Source: an uncultured Pelagibacteraceae bacterium (lineage in GTDB: Bacteria > Pseudomonadota > Alphaproteobacteria > Pelagibacterales > Pelagibacteraceae). From it: a DNA stretch of 64,000 bases. The position numbers were made by a program, and so were the translations under genes. Location of the stretch: positions 1 through 64,000 of the forward strand of contig CACKOH010000006.1 in assembly GCA_902601785.1 (NCBI GenBank), given 5' to 3'. The notes below the pieces were generated by a model. It ran no database searches, was not told the origin of the DNA, and was given only the letters and a program-made list of their open reading frames with translations. Position 1 is the first letter of the stretch, and every line of letters begins with the position of its first letter. This document shows positions 43,287 to 52,667 of this stretch, in pieces.

Positions 43287-43303
43287 TTTAGAATTATTAT
43301 AAA
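43287..43303 (+). promoter_or_regulatory. ICE-like (Irr box) palindrome upstream of irr
   Basis: TTTAGAATTATTATAAA, one mismatch from palindrome TTTAGAA-N3-TTCTAAA; 5 nt before the irr ATG. Confidence 0.55.
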
Positions 43304-43308
43304 GAAAT

Positions 43309-43737
43309 ATGACAAAAAACTTCAATTTTATTGAAAAATTACGAGAAACTGGGCTCAGACCTACAAAACAAAGGGTTAAAATTTGTGAAGTTTTGTTCAA
43401 TAGAGATAAAACTTTTCACTTTACAATTAACGATCTTGTTAAAAAAATATCTGAAGAGCTAAACGAAAAAATATCTCTCGCAACAGTTTATAACACTGTT
43501 CATGCTTTACAAAAAAAGGGATATTTAAAGGAGATATCAATAAACTCAGACAAAAGCTATTTTGATACTAACACAACTGTTCATCACCATTTTTATGATG
43601 AAGATACACATCAATTAATAGACTGTGATGAAAATGAAATAGAAAATGTGAATGTTAAAAATAATATCACTGGAAAAAAAATTAACTCAGTGGAAGTTCT
43701 GGTTAGAGTTGCGAGTGATAATCAAAATCAAAATTAA
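43309..43737 (+). CDS. irr: Irr-type Fur-family regulator
   Basis: LRETGLRPTKQRVKICEVLF, ISLATVYNTVHALQKKGYLKEI, HHHFYDEDTHQLID; divergent from fabA as in other alphaproteobacterial irr loci. Confidence 0.88.
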   Translation: MTKNFNFIEKLRETGLRPTKQRVKICEVLFNRDKTFHFTINDLVKKISEELNEKISLATVYNTVHALQKKGYLKEISINSDKSYFDTNTTVHHHFYDEDTHQLIDCDENEIENVNVKNNITGKKINSVEVLVRVASDNQNQN

Positions 43738-43766
43738 TTCAATAAAATCAATTACTTAAATTATAA

Positions 43767-43783
43767 ATTATAATTATTCTAAA
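43767..43783 (+). promoter_or_regulatory. ICE-like palindrome upstream of rubrerythrin gene
   Basis: ATTATAATTATTCTAAA; two mismatches from TTTAGAA-N3-TTCTAAA; its reverse complement matches the irr site at 15/17 positions. Confidence 0.5.
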
Positions 43784-43786
43784 CTG

Positions 43787-43814
43787 TTGACAACTATTTT
43801 AGAAGTATTATATC
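43787..43814 (+). promoter_or_regulatory. Putative sigma70 promoter for the rubrerythrin operon
   Basis: TTGACA (43787-43792), 16-bp spacer, TATATC (43809-43814). Confidence 0.55.
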
Positions 43815-43844
43815 CTATACTATCATTAAATTAAGGAGAATAAA

Positions 43845-44261
43845 ATGTCATTAAAAGGAAGTAAAACTGAGGAAAATTTAAAGGAAGCTTTTGCTGGCGA
43901 AAGCCAAGCAAACAGAAGATATCTTTACTTCGCACAAAAGGCTGACATCGAAGGATACAATGATGTAGCTACAGTTTTTAGATCAACTGCTGAAGGTGAG
44001 ACAGGTCACGCACATGGTCATCTAGAGTATTTAGAGGAAGTTGGAGATCCTGGAACTGGTATGCCGATTGGTGAAACTAAAGCAAATTTAGCATCAGCTG
44101 TTCAAGGTGAAACACATGAGTACACTGATATGTATCCAGGTATGGCCAAAACAGCTAGAGAAGAAGGTTTTGAAGAAATTGCTGACTGGTTTGAAACTTT
44201 AGCAAAAGCTGAAAAATCTCATGCTGGTAAATTCCAAAAAACTTTAGAGTCTATTAGCTAA
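43845..44261 (+). CDS. Rubrerythrin-family protein without rubredoxin domain
   Basis: [22 protein letters not shown] and [11 protein letters not shown] ferritin-like di-iron motifs; no C-terminal CxxC rubredoxin module. Confidence 0.93.
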   Translation: MSLKGSKTEENLKEAFAGESQANRRYLYFAQKADIEGYNDVATVFRSTAEGETGHAHGHLEYLEEVGDPGTGMPIGETKANLASAVQGETHEYTDMYPGMAKTAREEGFEEIADWFETLAKAEKSHAGKFQKTLESIS

Positions 44262-44273
44262 TTAATCCGTTTA

Positions 44274-45653
44274 GTGGACATTAATTTGTCCACTAAAAAT
44301 CTAAATAAAAATTCAAAAATTATGAGCAAAGAAGGTAGCTTAGATGCACCAACTAGACATCCAATTGATTTTGAACACCCTGATTTTTTAAATCCTGAAA
44401 AATTAGACTCAGAAATGAGAAGAGTATTTGATATCTGTCATGGTTGCAGAAGATGCTTTAATCTTTGTGACTCTTTTCCAAAGTTATTTGATATGATTGA
44501 TGAGTCTAAAGATGAAGACGTAGAAAGTTTATCCAGTGACCAATTTGCCCCTGTTGTAGATGCATGTACTTTATGTGATATGTGTTTTATGACTAAGTGC
44601 CCATATGTCCCTCCTCACGACTTTGATTTAGATTTTCCTCATTTAATGCTGAGATATAGAACTGCGCAGAAGAAGTTAGGAAAACTACCAAGTGTACCAA
44701 CTCAATTAGCTAAAATTGATAGAAATGCAAAAATTGGGATTATGTTCTCTAAACTTGTAAATTGGGCATCAAATATTAAAAATAAATTTATAAGAAAAAT
44801 TTTAGAATTGATATCTGGGATAGATAAAAGAGTGCAGTTACCAAAATATAACTCAGAGACGTTTTCAAATTTTTTTAAAAAGAATAATAATAAAATTACA
44901 TACGATGCAATCAACAAAGATAGAAAAGTTGTAATATATTCTACATGTTTTGTAAATTTTAACAAAAAAAATACAGGTGTAGCTGCATTAAAAGTTTTAA
45001 AAAAAAATGGTGTGGAAGTTCAAGAAGCTTACCCAGGTTGTTGTGGTATGCCATTCTTAGAACAGGCAGATCTTCCAAAAGTAGTTGAACAAGCCAAAAA
45101 AGTATCAAAAGATTTAATCGAATGGATTGATAAAGGTTACAAAGTAATAACTTTAACAGCAAGCTGTGGCTTGATGTTAAAATTTGAATGGCCTTTGTTA
45201 TTGCCTGATAGTGAAAATGTGAAAAAATTATCTTCAAATGTAATGGATATTGACGAATATGTGGTTGATATCGCTAATAATGAGGGATTGGCTGAAGGAT
45301 TAGAGGAAATTGATGGTGGCGTTACAGTTCACCATGCGTGCCATGCAAGAGCTCAGAACATGGGTATAAAGGCTAGAGATATGTTAAAAAATATTCCTAA
45401 TGTAAAAATCGATGTTGTCGAAAGATGTGCAGGCCACGGTGGAACTTTTGGAGTGATGAAGGAGACACATGACTTAGCAAATAAAGTTGGGAGACCAACA
45501 GCAAGACAAATAAAAAATAAAAATAATAAGTATATGGCATCTGATTGTCCTTTGGCTGGAAAGCATTTAAAACAATTAGAAGTAGATACAAATATTTCTA
45601 ATGATGAGGCACTACACCCTATAGAACTTATGGCAAAAAGTTATAAGTTATAA
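44274..45653 (+). CDS. Heterodisulfide reductase/GlpC-like Fe-S protein
   Basis: CHGCRRCFNLCDSFP and CTLCDMCFMTKCP ferredoxin motifs; CCG-like PGCCGMPF and RCAGHGGTFG. Confidence 0.92.
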   Translation: MDINLSTKNLNKNSKIMSKEGSLDAPTRHPIDFEHPDFLNPEKLDSEMRRVFDICHGCRRCFNLCDSFPKLFDMIDESKDEDVESLSSDQFAPVVDACTLCDMCFMTKCPYVPPHDFDLDFPHLMLRYRTAQKKLGKLPSVPTQLAKIDRNAKIGIMFSKLVNWASNIKNKFIRKILELISGIDKRVQLPKYNSETFSNFFKKNNNKITYDAINKDRKVVIYSTCFVNFNKKNTGVAALKVLKKNGVEVQEAYPGCCGMPFLEQADLPKVVEQAKKVSKDLIEWIDKGYKVITLTASCGLMLKFEWPLLLPDSENVKKLSSNVMDIDEYVVDIANNEGLAEGLEEIDGGVTVHHACHARAQNMGIKARDMLKNIPNVKIDVVERCAGHGGTFGVMKETHDLANKVGRPTARQIKNKNNKYMASDCPLAGKHLKQLEVDTNISNDEALHPIELMAKSYKL

Positions 45654-45655
45654 TT

Positions 45656-46249
45656 ATGCCGAGAGAGAAAAGAGAAATACAAAAATCTGACATAATGCCT
45701 CTAGATGCATATATAAAAGATAGAAAAGAATTAAGAAAAAATATTGTTAATTTTAAAAAAAATCGAAGAGTTGCATTAGGTCCATACGCTACATTCTATT
45801 TTGAAAGTTATGAGACCATGCTCGCACAAGTTCAAGAAATGCTTTACATAGAAAAAGGTGGAGATGAACAGCTGCACGATGAGCTAATTGCATACAATCC
45901 ATTAATTCCAAATGGAAAAGAGTTAACGGCTACCCTTATGTTCGAAATAGATAACCCTATATCTAGAGCAGCTTTTCTAGGCAAGGTTGGGGGAATTGAA
46001 GAAATGGTATTTATGAGGCTAAATGGTGAAACTATTAAAGCTGTTCCTGAAGAGGATGTTGATAGAACTTCTGCTGAAGGTAAAGCTTCTTCAGTTCAAT
46101 TTATACATTTTAATTTTACAGATGAACAAATCCAAAAATTCAAATCAAATGATGTTAATGTTGAACTTGGAATGGATCATAAAGAATATTCTCATATAAC
46201 TAAATTAAGTAAAGAAAATATAGCCTCTTTATCTTCGGATTTTAGTTAA
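45656..46249 (+). CDS. DUF3501-family protein
   Basis: LDAYIKDRKELRKNIVNFKKNRRVALGPYATFYFESYETMLAQVQEMLYIE; follows rubrerythrin and the Fe-S protein. Confidence 0.85.
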   Translation: MPREKREIQKSDIMPLDAYIKDRKELRKNIVNFKKNRRVALGPYATFYFESYETMLAQVQEMLYIEKGGDEQLHDELIAYNPLIPNGKELTATLMFEIDNPISRAAFLGKVGGIEEMVFMRLNGETIKAVPEEDVDRTSAEGKASSVQFIHFNFTDEQIQKFKSNDVNVELGMDHKEYSHITKLSKENIASLSSDFS

Positions 46250-46694
46250 TCAAACCCCAAAGATTATCAGTTTTAACCCATCCATTAAAATCATCAGCCT
46301 CAATTTCACACCAATTTTTTTTGCATTTTTGAATAATTAATAATCTTCCTTTTTTTATTAATGCTATAGGTCTTGCAAATGAAGTAGGTTTTTTGAATAA
46401 AATTTTATCTTCAGTAGCAATAACTGAATTAATTTTTTTTAATTGCGAAACGTGTATCCAACCACTATTATTTTTTAAGTCAATTATTCTTCTAAAGTTT
46501 TCTTTTTTATCTATTTGTTTTATGGGAAGATTTATTTTTTTATAAACATACTTAACATCAGAGTCAAAACTTGGACCATAACGAACATTAACTTTACTTT
46601 TCTTTAAGGATACAAATATTTCACTTGCAGAGCTGATTGAGCAGTAAAATAATAAACAAAGTATTATAAAAATTTCTTTAATTTTGAAAATCAT
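46242..46694 (-). CDS. SH3-domain exported protein
   Basis: Signal peptide, KVNVRYGPSFDSDVKYVYKK...WCEIEADDFNGWVKTDNLWG SH3-like repeats. Confidence 0.82.
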   Translation of the reverse strand: MIFKIKEIFIILCLLFYCSISSASEIFVSLKKSKVNVRYGPSFDSDVKYVYKKINLPIKQIDKKENFRRIIDLKNNSGWIHVSQLKKINSVIATEDKILFKKPTSFARPIALIKKGRLLIIQKCKKNWCEIEADDFNGWVKTDNLWGLIN

Positions 46695-47434
46695 TATGTT
46701 CTTTTTCTTAATTTTACTCTTCTCATACTTAAATTTAGTAAATCTAGAATTAAAACAAATCCGTTTAAATTTTGACCAATATTAAGAATTTTTTTTAAAA
46801 TTTCGTTAGCTTGCATTGTTCCAACTATCCCAGCTACTGTACCTAAAATACCATCATACTCACAATTTAAAATATCATCTGTAACAACTTCTTCCTGATA
46901 AAAATCTCTTAAACTAGGGTTATTTTTATTTTTAAAATCAAAACTAAAAATATGACCATCGAACCCACTTATAGCACCAGATACAAGAAATTTTTTACAC
47001 TTAAAACTTAAGTCATTGATTAAAAATTTACTTTCAAAATTATCTGTGCCGTCAATAATATAATTATAATTTTTGATAATTTTATTTAATTTAATTTTAT
47101 CTAGTTTGTAATCAAAAATATTTATTCTTGTTTTTGGATTTATTTCATTTAACTTTTTTTTTGAAATTTTAACTTTTGATTTATTAATATCTTTTTCAGA
47201 ATACAAAGTTTGTCTATGGATATTTGACAAACTAACCCTATCGGGGTCTACAATACCTAGTGTTCCAATTCCTGAGCGTGTTAAAAATTCAGCAGCAGGG
47301 CACCCCAAACCACCCATTCCAATAATTAAAACTTTTGAATCTTGTATTTTTCTTTGACCTAGTGCACCAATATTTTTTAAAATAATTTGACGAGAAAACT
47401 TTTCTATTTCTATTTTATTTAATTTTGTGCTCAT
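46694..47434 (-). CDS. HesA/MoeB/ThiF-family adenylyltransferase
   Basis: VLIIGMGGLGCPAAEFLTRSGIGTLGIVDPDRVSLSNIHRQTLY. Confidence 0.94.
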   Translation of the reverse strand: MSTKLNKIEIEKFSRQIILKNIGALGQRKIQDSKVLIIGMGGLGCPAAEFLTRSGIGTLGIVDPDRVSLSNIHRQTLYSEKDINKSKVKISKKKLNEINPKTRINIFDYKLDKIKLNKIIKNYNYIIDGTDNFESKFLINDLSFKCKKFLVSGAISGFDGHIFSFDFKNKNNPSLRDFYQEEVVTDDILNCEYDGILGTVAGIVGTMQANEILKKILNIGQNLNGFVLILDLLNLSMRRVKLRKRT

Positions 47435-47868
47435 TTTCCTGTTGAGCCAAATCCACCCTCTCCTCGAATTGTTTCTGGCAAAGTTTCTGTTTCTTCTAGT
47501 TCCATTTTAACAACTGGTGTCAAAATCATTTGTGCTATTCTATCATTATTATTAATTATAAATTCATTATTCCCATGGTTAAAGAGAATAACTTTTATTT
47601 CACCCCTATAATCACTATCAATCGTGCCGGGAGTATTTAATACACTAATATTATTTTTAGCCGCCAAACCAGATCTTGGTCTTATTTGTATTTCGAATTC
47701 CTCTGAAAATGCAACAGAAATACCAGTTGGCACTAAACACGAAGATTGTGGTTTAAGAATTATTGTTTCAGAAATAAAAGCCATTAAATCCATCCCTGAA
47801 GCTCCACTAGTTTTGTAAGTGGGTAATTTAACAGATGAAGCTAATTTTTTGATTAGAACTTTTGACAT
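47431..47868 (-). CDS. dut: Deoxyuridine 5'-triphosphate nucleotidohydrolase
   Basis: SGASGMDLMAF, RPRSGLAAK, NTPGTIDSDYRGEIKVIL, RGEGGFGSTGK. Confidence 0.98.
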   Translation of the reverse strand: MSKVLIKKLASSVKLPTYKTSGASGMDLMAFISETIILKPQSSCLVPTGISVAFSEEFEIQIRPRSGLAAKNNISVLNTPGTIDSDYRGEIKVILFNHGNNEFIINNNDRIAQMILTPVVKMELEETETLPETIRGEGGFGSTGK

Positions 47869-49073
47869 TAATTTAATTGATCAATAATTCTATCAACTAT
47901 TTCATCAGATATTTCAGACTTTTTTTTATAAAAGAGTTTTTCGTTATTTATTTTTTTATTTTTGTAGTGAATAGTTACTTCATTAAAATCAGAATTAAAT
48001 CCTATTTTTTTATTTGCAACATCATTTGAAATTATCCAGTCACAATTTTTTTTATTTAACTTTTCTTCTGCATTATTTTCGTGGTCATTGGTTTCAGCTG
48101 CAAAACCAACAACAAGACTTGGCCTCATTGAATTATGGTTAGAAACGTAATTTAAAATATCAACGTTTTTTTCAAGATTTAAATTTAATCTCTCTAGTTT
48201 TTTAATTTTGTTTGTATACTTTTTTTGTAACTTAAAATCAGCTACAGCTGCTGCAAAAATTGCCACATCAGTTGGTAAACTTTTTTGAGTTGCAAGAAAC
48301 ATTTCTTCTGCAGTTTCAACCTTAACTAGATTAATATCATCATCAATTTCTAAATTAGTGGGGCCAGAGATTAGCGTTGTATCAAAACCTTTTTTAGAGA
48401 GGGATTTTGCAATCTCATAACCTTGTTTGCCACTAGACTTATTAGTTATAAATCTTACAGGATCAATATATTCATTAGTAGGTCCTGCTGTAACTAAAGC
48501 TTTTAAATTTTTATTTCTTTTCTTATTTAAAAAAAATTGATCAATTTCTTCAGCAATTTTTCTTGGATCTGACATTTTGCCCTCACCATATTCTCCACAA
48601 GCCATGTCCCCAATTTCAGGTCCAATGAATTTATAACCACAATCTTTCAATTTTTTTAAATTTTCTTTAGTAGTTTGATGCTCCCACATCCTTACGTTCA
48701 TTGCTGGAGCTAAATAAATAATTTTATCTGAAGCAAGAACAACTGTAGATGCTAGATCATCTGTTGTACCCTGAGCAAGCTTTGAAATGGTATTTGCCGT
48801 TGCAGGAGCAATAACAACAACATCAGCCCATCTTGAAAGCGAAATATGGTCCATTTCAGTTTCGTTTTCGACACTGAATAATTCACTGTAAACTTTGCCT
48901 TGAGATAGCGAAGTAATTGAAAGAGGTGTTACAAATTCTTTAGCACTTGCAGTAAGTATAGTTTTGATTTCTGCACCACTTTTTTTGAAAAGCCTAATTG
49001 TCTCAAGACTTTTGTAGGCAGAAATTCCACCACATATGATAAATAAAATTTTTTTGTTTAATAGATTTTTCAT
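47868..49073 (-). CDS. coaBC: Phosphopantothenoylcysteine decarboxylase/synthetase
   Basis: ICGGISAYKSLETIRLFKKSGAEI, PAMNVRMWEHQTTKEN, TAGPTNEYIDPVRFITNKSSGKQGYEIA. Confidence 0.97.
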   Translation of the reverse strand: MKNLLNKKILFIICGGISAYKSLETIRLFKKSGAEIKTILTASAKEFVTPLSITSLSQGKVYSELFSVENETEMDHISLSRWADVVVIAPATANTISKLAQGTTDDLASTVVLASDKIIYLAPAMNVRMWEHQTTKENLKKLKDCGYKFIGPEIGDMACGEYGEGKMSDPRKIAEEIDQFFLNKKRNKNLKALVTAGPTNEYIDPVRFITNKSSGKQGYEIAKSLSKKGFDTTLISGPTNLEIDDDINLVKVETAEEMFLATQKSLPTDVAIFAAAVADFKLQKKYTNKIKKLERLNLNLEKNVDILNYVSNHNSMRPSLVVGFAAETNDHENNAEEKLNKKNCDWIISNDVANKKIGFNSDFNEVTIHYKNKKINNEKLFYKKKSEISDEIVDRIIDQLN

Positions 49074-49081
49074 TTCGAGAA

Positions 49082-50662
49082 TTAAAATACTATAAGTCCA
49101 AAAATTACAAGTAGTAATAAACCAATAATAGACTGATTTCTAAAAGCATTCATTTCTGCTTTTTTATCATTTAAAGCAGTATAGGAGTTTGAATTTTGAG
49201 GGATTTGTCCGCTAGCTAAAAACGTTAAAGCTTGATTAGCTTTATCCATAATCTCAGGAAATTCAGGTAATCGCTTAATTACCTCAGAAGTACTCTTTAA
49301 TGTCTCATTCAAATTTGTTAATGGATCTTTTGATTCTCTCAACCAAGTCTCAAGCACAGGTTTAGATGTCGTCCATATATTTGTACTTGGATTTAATTTT
49401 CTTGCAACACCCTCAACTACAACCATTGTTTTTTGTAGCATTAATAACTGTGGTTGAGTTTGCATGTTAAATTTTTCTGTCACATCAAAGAGTTGTTTCA
49501 ATAATTTTCCACCAGAGATATCTTTTACCTCTTGTCCAAAAATGGGCTCTCCTATTGATCTTAAAGCTTGAGCCAAGTCGTCTATTGGAACATCTTTTGG
49601 AACTAACCCAGCCATTAAGTGTACTTCAGCAACCTTACGGTAATCCCTTTGAATAAAACCAAATAAAATTTCTGCCAGAAATCTCTTACTAACTTTATCT
49701 AGCCTGCCCATTATACCAAAATCTATTGGTGCAATTTGACCACTATCATTAATAAAAATATTTCCCTGATGCATATCTGCATGAAAAAAGCCATCTCTTA
49801 CGGCGTGTCTTAGAAAATGTTGAATAATATCTTCTGCTATTTTGCTAGTATCTAAATTTCTTTTTTTCAATTCTTCAGTTTCTCTAATTGAAACTCCATC
49901 AATCCAATCCAGAGTCATTACATTTTCACTAGTAAAATTCCAATAAATCATTGGAACTTTAAATCCAACATCATTCTTTGTATTCTCTGCATATTCGTTA
50001 GCAGCTGCTGCTTCAAATCTTAAATCCATTTCAAGATTTGTTATCTCTTTTAATAAAAAAACAACTTCTATTAGTTTTAATCTTTTTGTTTTTTTTACAA
50101 AAGACTCGATTATAAATGCAAATAGCATCATTGCATCAATTTCTTCATTAAATATTTTTTTTATATCTGGTCTTAAAATTTTTATGGCAACATCTTTAAT
50201 TGTTCCATTGTCATTAATTTTTGCTTTATGTACTTGAGCGATTGATGCTGCTGCAACAGGTTCACTTAAATCAATTATAGAATTAAAAGACTCTTCTCCA
50301 AGATCATCTCTAATGATTTGTTTTGCCTCACTTAAAGAAAATGGAGGTAAACGATCTTGAAGATTTTCAAGTTTTTTAGATAATTCTTCCCCAATGATAT
50401 CAGGTCTAGTAGCTAGAAATTGTCCCAGCTTTATAAAAGTAGTACCCATTGACTCTAGCGATCTAGAAAGTCTTTCTCCTTCGTCTTTATCTAAATTATA
50501 CTCTTCTTTTTTTTGAAATGAAAAAGATAATATTTTAAATAAAACAATTAAAATCAGTGGAGGTTTTTTAAACTTTGATGCAATTGAAAGTATATCTGAT
50601 TTTGCAATTTTTCTTCCTAATTTAAACAAGGTAATTAACTTTTTAATCATTAAATTTTCCAC
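49082..50662 (-). CDS. ubiB: Ubiquinone biosynthesis protein UbiB
   Basis: GTTFIKLGQFLATRPD KxGQ motif, AAASIAQVHKA, FHADMHQGNIFIND, DFGIMGRL. Confidence 0.96.
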   Translation of the reverse strand: MENLMIKKLITLFKLGRKIAKSDILSIASKFKKPPLILIVLFKILSFSFQKKEEYNLDKDEGERLSRSLESMGTTFIKLGQFLATRPDIIGEELSKKLENLQDRLPPFSLSEAKQIIRDDLGEESFNSIIDLSEPVAAASIAQVHKAKINDNGTIKDVAIKILRPDIKKIFNEEIDAMMLFAFIIESFVKKTKRLKLIEVVFLLKEITNLEMDLRFEAAAANEYAENTKNDVGFKVPMIYWNFTSENVMTLDWIDGVSIRETEELKKRNLDTSKIAEDIIQHFLRHAVRDGFFHADMHQGNIFINDSGQIAPIDFGIMGRLDKVSKRFLAEILFGFIQRDYRKVAEVHLMAGLVPKDVPIDDLAQALRSIGEPIFGQEVKDISGGKLLKQLFDVTEKFNMQTQPQLLMLQKTMVVVEGVARKLNPSTNIWTTSKPVLETWLRESKDPLTNLNETLKSTSEVIKRLPEFPEIMDKANQALTFLASGQIPQNSNSYTALNDKKAEMNAFRNQSIIGLLLLVIFGLIVF

Positions 50663-51354
50663 CCACTATGAATTGAAACAATACCGTTAGAAAAATTCCT
50701 ATAAGAACATTTTTGAAATTTATGTTTTTGCATCAAATCAATTAGCTCTTCTTGATTAATGAACTGCTCAATACTTTTTACTAAATATTCATAGGGTTCT
50801 TTTTCCCCCACTATAAATTGACCAATTATAGGGATTAACTTTGAGTAATTTTTGTAAATTAAATTTAGATTTGTGTTTTGAATTTTAGAGAATTCTAAGC
50901 AAAGATACCGACCACCAGGCTTTAAAACTCTATAAGCCTCAGAAAGTGCTCGATTTAGATTTTTTGTATTTCTCAAACCAAAACTGATTGTGTAGTAGTC
51001 AAAAGAGTTATCATTTAAAGGCAACTTTTCAGCTGGAGCTGTAATCCACTCAATATTTGCATATTTAGATAATTTTTTTCTCCCTTGGCTAATCATTTTA
51101 TTGTTAGGATCTACAGATGTGACATTAGATTTTTTGTCAGTTTTGTCTAAAAAAAGTTTACCAATATCACCGGTGCCACAAGCAACATCCACTAATTTTT
51201 TGTTAACAGATGGGCTCATCATGTTAATCAGACTTTTTTTCCAAAGTCTATGTATGCCTAATGACATAAAGTCATTCATCAAATCATAACGGTCATAGAC
51301 TTGATCGAATACACCTTCTACGAGTCCTTTTTTATTTTGAAGATATTGTTGCAT
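50650..51354 (-). CDS. ubiE: Ubiquinone/menaquinone biosynthesis methyltransferase
   Basis: VFDQVYDRYDLMNDFMSLGIHRLWKKSL, DVACGTGDIG, FGLRNTKNLNRALSEAYRVLKPGGR. Confidence 0.97.
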   Translation of the reverse strand: MQQYLQNKKGLVEGVFDQVYDRYDLMNDFMSLGIHRLWKKSLINMMSPSVNKKLVDVACGTGDIGKLFLDKTDKKSNVTSVDPNNKMISQGRKKLSKYANIEWITAPAEKLPLNDNSFDYYTISFGLRNTKNLNRALSEAYRVLKPGGRYLCLEFSKIQNTNLNLIYKNYSKLIPIIGQFIVGEKEPYEYLVKSIEQFINQEELIDLMQKHKFQKCSYRNFSNGIVSIHSGWKI

Positions 51355-51383
51355 AAAAAATTATATATTGAATATAGTGTGAA

Positions 51384-52247
51384 ATGCCAGAATTACCAGA
51401 AGTAGAAATTGTTCGACAATCTTTAAATAAAAAAATTAATCAAAAAAGGGTAAAAAAAGTAATAATAAGAAATAGAAACTTAAGACTTTTAATACCAAAT
51501 AATTTTAAAAGTCATATTAAAAATAAAAAGATAGTTAAAGTAGATCGATTTTCAAAATATTTAATAATACATTTTTTAGAAGGGGATTATTGTTTGGTTC
51601 ATCTAGGCATGTCAGGAACAATTCATATTGTTGATAGATTTAAAATATCAAAATTTACAAACACTAGTTTTTATCACTCACCAACACTTCCTAAAAAACA
51701 CAATCATGTTGTATTTGAATTTAACAATTTTAAAGTAATTTATAATGACCCAAGACGTTTCGGTTTTTTTCAATTAATTGAAAATAAAAATGCTTTAAAT
51801 GAAAGATTTAAACATTTGGGTCCAGAGCCATTTGATAAAAAATTTAATTTAAAATATGTGTTGAGTTTTTTTAAAGATAAAAATAAAGAAGTAAAAAGTT
51901 TTTTATTGGATCAAAGATTTGTTTCAGGAATAGGCAATATATATGCTAGTGAAATATTATTTTTATCCAAAATTGATCCATTTAAACAGGCAAAATTATT
52001 AACTAAAAATGAATGTAAAAAAATTATTTTGAATTCTAAAAAAATTTTACATAGAGCAATAATTAAAGGAGGGTCCAGTATTAGAAATTTTCAAGATATA
52101 TCTGGTACATTGGGAGGTTATCAAAAAGAGTTTAAGGTTTATCAGCAAGAGGGAAACAGATGCAAAGCAACTGGATGTTTAGATACTATAAAAAAAAAAA
52201 TTGTATCAAATAGATCAACTTTTTTTTGTGATTCCTGTCAAAAATAG
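51384..52247 (+). CDS. mutM: Formamidopyrimidine-DNA glycosylase
   Basis: MPELPEVEIVRQSL, LGMSGT, VSGIGNIYASEILF, C-terminal zinc finger CKATGCLDTIKKKIVSNRSTFFCDSCQ. Confidence 0.97.
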   Translation: MPELPEVEIVRQSLNKKINQKRVKKVIIRNRNLRLLIPNNFKSHIKNKKIVKVDRFSKYLIIHFLEGDYCLVHLGMSGTIHIVDRFKISKFTNTSFYHSPTLPKKHNHVVFEFNNFKVIYNDPRRFGFFQLIENKNALNERFKHLGPEPFDKKFNLKYVLSFFKDKNKEVKSFLLDQRFVSGIGNIYASEILFLSKIDPFKQAKLLTKNECKKIILNSKKILHRAIIKGGSSIRNFQDISGTLGGYQKEFKVYQQEGNRCKATGCLDTIKKKIVSNRSTFFCDSCQK

Positions 52248-52259
52248 TAAAATATTATG

Positions 52260-52287
52260 TTGACCACTATAAATTCTCAAGTTATAC
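52260..52287 (+). promoter_or_regulatory. Putative rpsT promoter
   Basis: TTGACC (52260-52265), 16-bp spacer, TTATAC (52282-52287). Confidence 0.5.
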
Positions 52288-52297
52288 CCCTGCGCAG

Positions 52298-52558
52298 ATG
52301 GCAAACACAAAATCAGCAATTAAGAGAATTCGAAGAATTTCTAAGCAAACAGTTGTTAATAAAGCAAGAAAAAGTAGATTTCGTAACGCCTTAAAAAAAA
52401 TGAACCTTCTAATTGAAGAAAAAAAGAAAGATGAAGCTTTAAAATTTTTGCCTAAGTTTAATTCAGAGCTAATGAAGATTGCTAAGACCGGAATTATCAA
52501 GAAACAAAACGCTTCTAGAAATGTTTCTAGAATCACTAAGAAGATTTCTACAATCTAA
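52298..52558 (+). CDS. rpsT: 30S ribosomal protein S20
   Basis: MANTKSAIKRIRRISKQTVVNKARKSRFRNALKK. Confidence 0.96.
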   Translation: MANTKSAIKRIRRISKQTVVNKARKSRFRNALKKMNLLIEEKKKDEALKFLPKFNSELMKIAKTGIIKKQNASRNVSRITKKISTI

Positions 52559-52667
52559 GCGTTAAAAAAAAATTATCTTATTAAACAACTATTAGTATGC
52601 ACATTATATATTTAAATAGCATCTTGTTTTACCATATTTAGATATAGTAAATTATTCTTCTATATAA

